Position numbers and translations under genes: made by a program. Under the pieces are notes generated by a model that was not told the DNA's origin, did not search any database, and saw only the letters and a list, made by a program, of their open reading frames with translations. Positions 58,226 to 64,000 of a stretch of 64,000 bases of DNA are shown here, in pieces; the stretch's first letter is position 1; each line of letters opens with the position of its first letter. Origin of the DNA: Microcyclospora pomicola (taxonomy: Eukaryota > Ascomycota > Dothideomycetes > Capnodiales); the NCBI GenBank assembly GCA_002786065.1, contig NHNY01000001.1, positions 930,001 through 994,000 on the forward strand, given 5' to 3'.

Positions 58226-61200
58226 CGTTTATTTACGGGATTAAAGCGAACTAATAATATAGGGCTAGTAGTCGAGGGTTACTAAGAGTCTAAGGGCTTT
58301 TAGGCGTAGTCTTACAGGTACTCGATTTCGATTATATAGTAGCAGATAGACTATCTACTAGGCTATACATTATACCTTATATAAGCGCTCGAGCACCTCT
58401 AAACTATCTTATTCGATAGCGTAGCTATTGCGCTACAATCTGTGTTAGCAATAGTGCCGTTAATTAATTAGACACTCTATAACGAGATAGATGTAACATA
58501 TATATTAAGCGATAGCCTCTCGAGTCTCCCTAGTACTGTATTAGACTAGGATTATAGCTATATAGATAAAGAGGCGGACGAAGGTACGGATACAGCCGAT
58601 CTGCTATTATAGAGCGCCTCTCGTAGGTTATATTAGTAGCGAGTCTTAACAGAAGAGAAGCTCTAAGAGATCGTAAACATTCTACAGAATTATTACTAAT
58701 AGACTTTAAGGAAGTTCCTCCTTATATAGGTTAGCGCGAGAGGTAGTTAAGATACGACGATAGATTTAAGGCGATATAACACTATTGCTTATCGCCGCGC
58801 AGCATTGCTTAATATGCTAGAAGGAGAGGACTTTAGAGAGGCGTACAAAATCGACACTCGACTAGTTAAGATTAGCGTAATTAGATCAGAGCTCGGTACG
58901 TTAATTTATTAGCTATGCTTCGGACGGTCCTCCGAGTCTACTATTATAGAAGACATCGACTTTACAGCTACTATTACGGATATTAAGGAGACCGCGCCTA
59001 CGTAGTATAGGATAATTATAGCGCTCCTTTAGAATAATCGCGCGTATAGAGAGAGCGGCTATAGTAGTACGAGACTCGAAACCGACGTGCTACTAAAGCG
59101 CATCTTTATAGTAACGAGCTTCGTGTACTATTCTCGTACTAGAGGGCGGTCGTCGTTTTTTCAGTTAATACTTTTATTATATCTATACGGCTCTAGTATA
59201 AAGCGCCGTATAATTAATGTGCTTACTAGGCTTAGTATCTGCTAGAGTTACTACACTAGCAGTAGAATAATAGGCAGAATCGTAACAGCTGCTAAGGTAC
59301 GTGTAGAAAATAAACTCCTATAAACTCCTTTAACTTCCTATAAACTCCTATACTAGTAGCAATCTAGTATTAACGGCCTCTACGCTTAATAGTACGTCTG
59401 TTAAGCGCCGACTACCCTCTATAAACCTATTTTAATAGGAGGAGTTATAGGCCTATATCTAGACTCTTACGTCTCTAGTTCGTCGGTTTTATCGAGAGTT
59501 CGTAGTATTACCTTAGTTATCTAGACATCTCCTACAACTCCTACGATCTCTTTTAAACTTCTACAAACTTCTGCGTTGCTAGCGTAGTAGTCTCGACGCG
59601 ATACTTTAGTACTCCCGACCGGCTTACTTGTTCTTTTAAACTCCTATAAACTCCTACGTTACTAGTCGATCTACTTCGGCTGAATTTCGTTGCGCTATCT
59701 ATCGGCCTGCTTAGTCTTTTAAACTCCTACGAATTCCTACGTCGCTAGTTTACTACACTTTTATCGAGATTTCGCGGTATAACTTTAGTCGACTAGGTAT
59801 ATTTCGTAACTCCTATAAAGTCTTAGAAAGTCCTGTAAGGTCCTACAAACTCCTACGCTAATTAAAACTTCTACGTAGCTTATTCGATATATATCGACGC
59901 GATGCCGTAGCGCTTCTAATTAGCCTATCTAGTCTTTTAAACTTCTAGAAACTCCTACGTTGCTAGTTCCTCGGTCTTATTAAGAGTTCGTAGTATAACT
60001 TCGGTCGTCTAGGTATATCTTAAGACTCCTACAAACTCCTATAAACTCCTATAAACTCCTATAAACTCCTATACTAATTATAACAGTTAGTCCTTAACAA
60101 CCTCGGCTATATACTAACGACTGTATAGCGCAAATTGCGATAGCTTGCTCGCAATCTATAGACAATCGTAGTGTACGACAACATAAACTTTAAGGATAAT
60201 ACTCGATATAAGATTACTAGTTATACTGCTACTATACGAGCTATAACTATAGCTGTAATTATAGTCTGTCTAGAGCTACTATAGACTAGTCTTCTACAAA
60301 CTATATATAATCCAAGTATTCCTCTATCTGTATATAATATCTTCGCCGCTCTAGCAATAGCTAGCGATACTATTAGGGCCTAAATCTCGGCCGCCCTTAT
60401 TGTCAATACTATCTACGCTGTCTACTAAGACAGCGTTAACAATATATTCTCGAATAACGAGCGCCCTAGCATGCCGGTTATTTACGCCGTGTAGGTCGGT
60501 AGGACTGTATTCTACTAGTTCGGAGCAATTTTCGAAGACAAAGGCACTATCGATAGCACGTACTAAGTTCACGATAACATGTTTCTCTAATAGCTTCGTC
60601 TACGTATACCTAGAGACCTCGCTAGACCGGATAACTTTAAAGATCGGCTCTAGTTAGCGTATAGCGATTAGCTTACTACGTAGCAAATCCGAATAGTAAA
60701 GGCCGACTAAACGTACGCTTAGCGCCCTTTCGACCGGAAGGATTAGCTGTTAGGGATCCCTACGTAGTTCTATATACAGATAAACCTTCTATATACTGTT
60801 GTTCGTACATATTAGGGACTATTATACACGCGAGAACAGGCTTATTATTGCTTAAAGGCCGACTACACTATATAGGGACGCTCTTATTATAGTCCTAACA
60901 ATATTAAGTACTATCTTATAGAGCCTCTCGTACGTTAGGGCTTCTTATCTCGTATACTCGCTCTATTCTATACTACTATACGGTCTAGGGGCTATTTGCT
61001 AGTAAGTAGCAATAATAACCGGTTAGAGGACGTAGGTACTACAATTAGTACCTTGTCTAGTACTACTTTCTAAGAGCTCGTCGAGGATGTGCGCCTGTCC
61101 GCCTTTATATTAGCTGCCTAGGATAGTTAAGACTATGTAGACGTCGAGTTTCGTACGATGTGTCGGATACTTTAAGAGGTCGAGTTATTCCTTACTATAC

Positions 61201-61907
61201 GACACGCTGTTAAGGTTAGAGACATCGGCATACTTCGCCGACTAGTAGACCTATTAATCGTCGTCTTCTTTAGTGCTACTTAACACAACTACAGCCGAGA
61301 GATACTCTTTTATCGCTAGAATCTTACTTCCGTTAACTTACCTAAGCTACAGCATACTATATTAGCATCTAGCCTTGTCAATTAGACTAGTAAGGCTGTA
61401 ATGTTTAAGCCGATTAATCTTAGCTTAGAGCATCTAAATTATAACTATAAGACAGAGATAAATTACTATAAGAATTCAACGCGAGACGTTGATATTATCT
61501 TCGATCGTGTTTACCTTTTAAATATAAGGATAAGAGAGATCTGATAGAAGCTCGAGGACTCTTTCGGCACATATATACCTAGCGACTACACCGCCGCCTT
61601 AGCAGTACTAGACATATTCTCTCTTGCTCGTAACCTAGTCGTAAGTAATTTAGCTCGTCCGCGGCCTAGAGACTAGTTACAAGGTACGGCCTTTAACTCT
61701 AAGGATATCTTCCGTAAGGGTATAGATGTTATAGCCGATCGGGTAGATGTATTTAACTAGCAGCATATTCGTACTACTAGTATACTCGCGGCAGTACAAC
61801 CTCTTCCTACTATACTAGATAAGTAGGAGCAAAACTTTATAGATATAAACAAGTATGTCGTTAATCTTAAAGATCTTGTCGAGGAGGTAGATCTTTTAGA
61901 ACCCTAA
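58226..61907 (+). pseudogene. DUF6589-like protein, inactivated by many RIP stops
   Basis: Two frame-consistent exons, about 58226-59296 and 60087-61907, are separated by a phase-0 GT-AG intron (59297-60086). Together they give about 960 codons interrupted by roughly 50 stops, nearly all TAG or TAA (one TGA), as expected if Gln and Trp codons were hit by CpA to TpA change. Readable blocks include LFTGLKRTNNIGLVVEGY, YNTIAYRRAALLNMLEGEDF, VVYDNINFKDNTRYKITSYT, FGAIFEDKGTIDSTY, EVELFLTIRHAVKVRDIGIL and FKPINLSLEHLNYNYKTEI. These resemble DUF6589, a fungal domain of unknown function often found in repeated genes; the match is from memory, not a search. The start codon is lost or upstream. Confidence 0.65.
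59297..60086 (+). repeat. minisatellite within an intron of the DUF6589-like pseudogene
   Basis: A 790-base GT-AG interval (donor GCTAAG|GTACGT, acceptor TAACAG|TTAGTC), phase 0 on both sides. It is built from degenerate repeats. At 60021-60070 there are five consecutive 10-mers ending in ACTCCT, three identical (ATAAACTCCT). Variants of AAACTCCTA occur throughout. A longer unit recurs about every 220-270 bases: GAGTTCGTAGTAT at 59496, a diverged copy near 59766, and an exact copy at 59984. Confidence 0.7.
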
Positions 61908-62246
61908 CCCTTTAGCTACTAGCTAGCACTACTAGTATTCTAATAGGCCTCCTCTTGTAGCTAGTCTCTATTAATCCTACTTAGCACTAAGACCTTAAGT
62001 AAAGGAGGTAGCGGCGTGCTGTTCGGACTAATTATTAGGCTTATTTACCTAACCTTGCTCTTATAGCGGTCTCCGTTAGCCCTACTAGGTAGTGACCCTA
62101 GCTACGGGACTGCAAACTAACTAACGCGCTTATAACCCTAATACCTCTTAAACTATTAAACTACCTACTCTAGCACCTCTATCCCCTAGCGGACGTTTAT
62201 CTATACCGTACCTCGCTAAAGAGCGAGGCCTAGGGGATTTTAGCCC
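61908..62246. other. RIP-degraded spacer with short hairpins
   Basis: Between the two pseudogenes. It contains two small inverted repeats, CCTCGCT-AAAG-AGCGAGG near 62211-62228 and GCCCTT-AG-AAGGGC near 62243-62256; the latter overlaps the end of the minus-strand pseudogene and could act in 3' end formation. Otherwise nothing was seen. Confidence 0.35.
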
Positions 62247-62711
62247 TTAGAAGGGCTTCTCGCGCCTCTTACGCTTAGAGAGGGAGCAACCCCCCTTCTT
62301 CGCGCTTACGCGACAGCGGGAACACGAGTTACTAGGCCTAGAGACCTAGAGAGTACCCTCTTTCGTGTAACGCTAGCACTTAGTGCCGGCCTCTTAGCAG
62401 TTAGTACACTACGCGCTGTTAAGAAGCTGCTTACCTAGGTTCGTCTCTATAATGCGGCTAATATAACCCTAGTCACGACCGCTAGAGCGAGCCTAAGTAG
62501 TAGGCGGAATATAGCTGTTAGACTACTACTTGCCGGCAACGAATAGGACATAGTCCTCGTTGCTCTTACCCTTAGCCTAGTCCTATAGGAGTATAGGAGT
62601 AGCTAGCCCCTACTGCCTCTGCTCGTACTCCTACCGGGCGCTAAGCCTCGGAGAGTGTCGCGGGCTAGGGAGTCCTGTAGTCACGCCGCGAGTAGAGAGG
62701 ACTCCTCCTAT
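62247..62711 (-). pseudogene. six-cysteine (zinc-finger-like) small protein, RIP-inactivated
   Basis: A single minus-strand frame of 155 codons from an ATA at 62711 (a possible mutated ATG) to TAA at 62247, interrupted by about a dozen TAG/TAA stops. The C-terminal half has a cysteine pattern C-x2-C-x6-C, then C-x2-C-x8-C (CTNC...AGTKC...CSRC...KKGGC), followed by a basic end, SLSKRKRREKPF. Upstream blocks are ATPILL, GKSNEDYVLFVAGK and GYISRIIETNLGKQLLNSA. Six ordered cysteines and a basic tail suggest a zinc-binding, perhaps DNA- or RNA-binding, protein. The family is not recognised. It converges on the DUF6589-like pseudogene. Confidence 0.5.
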
Positions 62712-63063
62712 GCGCGGTAGTAGGCGGAGGAGTCCTGTAAGGAGCGGAGGTGACAATCAGGAGTCCTTAGAGGCGTCGGACAGGCAAAAACACACTAATC
62801 TACTAGTAGAAAATGATCTCAGCAGACGAATGTGTGTCTTATACTGTAAACTATAAAGGAAACTCTATGTAAAGGACGCTAATAACAGTAAGGGAGTCGC
62901 GCTCCCTAGTGCGGGAGTCGCGAGTCGTAACAACCCCCCCCCCTACTATAACAGTTACCGTCCTAGTGACTAGAGGAAAAAACCTTCGAGTAGCGGATGT
63001 GTAGTCGGACATCGTTAGGAAAGAGGGGAATCGGGATTGTAGAAAAGGGTGTCCTAATAATGA
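62712..63063. repeat. short direct repeats and C10 tract between pseudogenes
   Basis: GAGTCCT/AGGACTC motifs recur several times from 62669 to 62765, overlapping the end of the neighbouring frame. GGGAGTCGCG occurs twice as a direct repeat (62892-62901 and 62913-62922). A run of ten C occupies 62934-62943. This is a candidate non-coding regulatory or terminal segment of the element. Confidence 0.4.
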
Positions 63064-63999
63064 TCAGGACTGTTGACCGGCCGGCGAAGTCTGTCGGCGC
63101 TTTTTGTCACCTGTTTGTAGTGTGGTAGCGCGGCGTCTAGCAGAGGACTTCCCTTTGACCGGCGTTGCGAACAGGTTTGCTTGATTAAGGAAGTTTGCGC
63201 GCGTTTGTGCCTTGGATAGAGTCGCGCTTAGCGTTAGGGACGAAACGTTCCTCTTCGGTAGGCCGAAGATAGGTAGGGGAATCTTTCGCGGGGTGGTGCT
63301 AGGCTTAACCTTCAGTCGGGCGACGCCTTTAGTCAGAGGTTCTAGTGAAGAGTCCGACGAGTAGAATTCCGGAGGTGAGAACGGGTCTTCGGGCGCTTAG
63401 CGGCGCTTGCGGGCACTGGATCGGCTCCCTAAGTGCGTAGGCTCGCCGAGCTAGATAGTTAGTGACGTAGGCGTCGTTATGCTAGAGTCTAATTCCGCTA
63501 TGTAGGAGTCCTCGGCGTCGTCAGAGGGCTTAGCAGACGACGGTAGCAAAGGCGGCAGGAGCTTCTAGAACTGATTCAGAGGCACGAGGGATTTAGTCTT
63601 CTTGCCGTTGTCTAGTGCTTGCTATAAGAGGTCCTTCTTTGCATTCTATATGCCTAAGGTCCTGTAGGTTTCCGCGGAGATAGGCAGGGGTCGTGTAGGG
63701 AGTTCCTTAGTACAGTCCCTAATAAGGTTCCTTGTGAAGCGGGAGGCGGTGTCTCGTGCTACCATAGCTGCATTAAGACTCGCGGCTGCGGAACCGTCTA
63801 ATCGGTCTGCAATCTTGCGGAGAGGGGCGGAGGACTCCCTGTTGCGTCTGTTAGCTATCGCGCGGAGGAGCTCGGTAGTGCGTTGCATGTATAATACGCT
63901 GGACAGTAGAGCATAGAATGAGACCTATGCCGTAGTGTTGACTGCCTAGAGTGCGTTAGAGTCCCTTACGTTAGTCACTGTCTAGCTACGGTCCGACAT
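63064..63999 (-). pseudogene. unknown 311-codon protein, RIP-inactivated
   Basis: A minus-strand frame from ATG 63999 to TGA at 63064 with eight internal stops, seven TAG and one TAA, all explicable as mutated Gln or Trp codons. The N-terminal third is helical and Arg/Leu/Ala-rich (RTTELLRAIANRRNRESSAP, MVARDTASRFTRNLIRDC). The middle is acidic (SDDAEDSYIAELDSS) and the C-terminal third is Ser/Thr/Pro/Lys-rich and disordered (KVKPSTTPRKIPLPIFGLPK). No domain was recognised. The start lies at the very edge of the window, and further upstream exons cannot be excluded. Confidence 0.45.
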
Positions 64000-64000
64000 C

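Larger units (their letters stand above)
57940..64000. mobile_element. RIP-degraded mobile or repeated region, right end beyond window
   Basis: About 6 kb in which CpA and TpG are nearly absent and TpA is in excess: in 58501-58560 I count 12 TpA, 0 CpA and 1 TpG. CpG remains common, which separates this from simple AT-richness. That pattern is the signature of repeat-induced point mutation in ascomycetes. Only short intact frames remain, but three long frames can be followed through TAG/TAA stops (58226-61907 +, 62711-62247 -, 63999-63064 -). No terminal inverted repeats, no LTR pair and no reverse transcriptase were identified, and the element runs off the window, so its class is open. Confidence 0.75.

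Noticed and set aside
59300-60086. CRISPR-like array from the spaced repeats
   Set aside because: Eukaryotic context; repeats are degenerate 10-mers and long satellite units without regular unique spacers.
58226-64000. LTR retrotransposon or LINE as the source of the RIP region
   Set aside because: No reverse transcriptase, integrase or RNase H motif appears in any followed frame, and no LTR pair is visible; only one LTR-like junction was noted.

Overview
This window looks like nuclear DNA of a filamentous ascomycete (Pezizomycotina; probably a dothideomycete, which is inference). The supporting evidence is short GT-AG introns of about 50-110 bases with CTRAC-type branch sites, fungal-only families (ILM1, VID21/EAF1, DUF7136, LysM-GH18-Hce2 chitinase), dense genes on both strands, and a right end ruined by mutations of the RIP type (repeat-induced point mutation, CpA to TpA).

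Layout. 1-8.4 kb: 3' end of a peroxisomal 4CL-like acyl-CoA ligase, two coiled-coil proteins of unknown role, an M19 membrane dipeptidase, and ILM1. 9.4-11.8 kb: a tandem pair of four-helix MARVEL-like membrane proteins with matching intron phases. 12.7-19.5 kb: the INO80 subunit IES1, divergent from an M16 zinc metallopeptidase. 19.5-22.9 kb: gene-poor, with one doubtful small gene. 23-29.4 kb: SSU-processome protein UTP13, a CobW-type GTPase, then proteasome subunit PRE1 and mitochondrial ribosomal protein uS13m head to head, each with an intron at or inside its start codon. 30.2-34.8 kb: an MBD4-like DNA glycosylase and the ribosome-assembly protein MAK11. 35.9-42.2 kb: the NuA4 scaffold VID21/EAF1 and the AAA+ protein PCH2. 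43-49 kb: a CSC1/TMEM63-like channel, a cytochrome P450, and an ER cyclophilin with two plausible 3' ends. 49.5-57.2 kb: a 14-exon LysM-CBM18-GH18-Hce2 chitinase and a GPI-anchored DUF7136 protein.

57.9-64 kb is a decayed mobile or repeated region. Three protein frames can still be followed through TAG/TAA stops: a DUF6589-like protein of about 960 codons split by a 790-base minisatellite intron (+), a six-cysteine protein (-), and a 311-codon unknown protein (-). This three-frame block is the best candidate for an undescribed element.

The intact genes are mostly housekeeping: ribosome assembly (UTP13, MAK11), chromatin (IES1, VID21), protein turnover and folding (PRE1, M16, cyclophilin). 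The chitinase and DUF7136 neighbours form a small secreted or cell-wall group beside the decayed DNA. Exon joins were derived by hand from splice signals and frame. Their total lengths come out in frame, but no alignment or transcript data was available.
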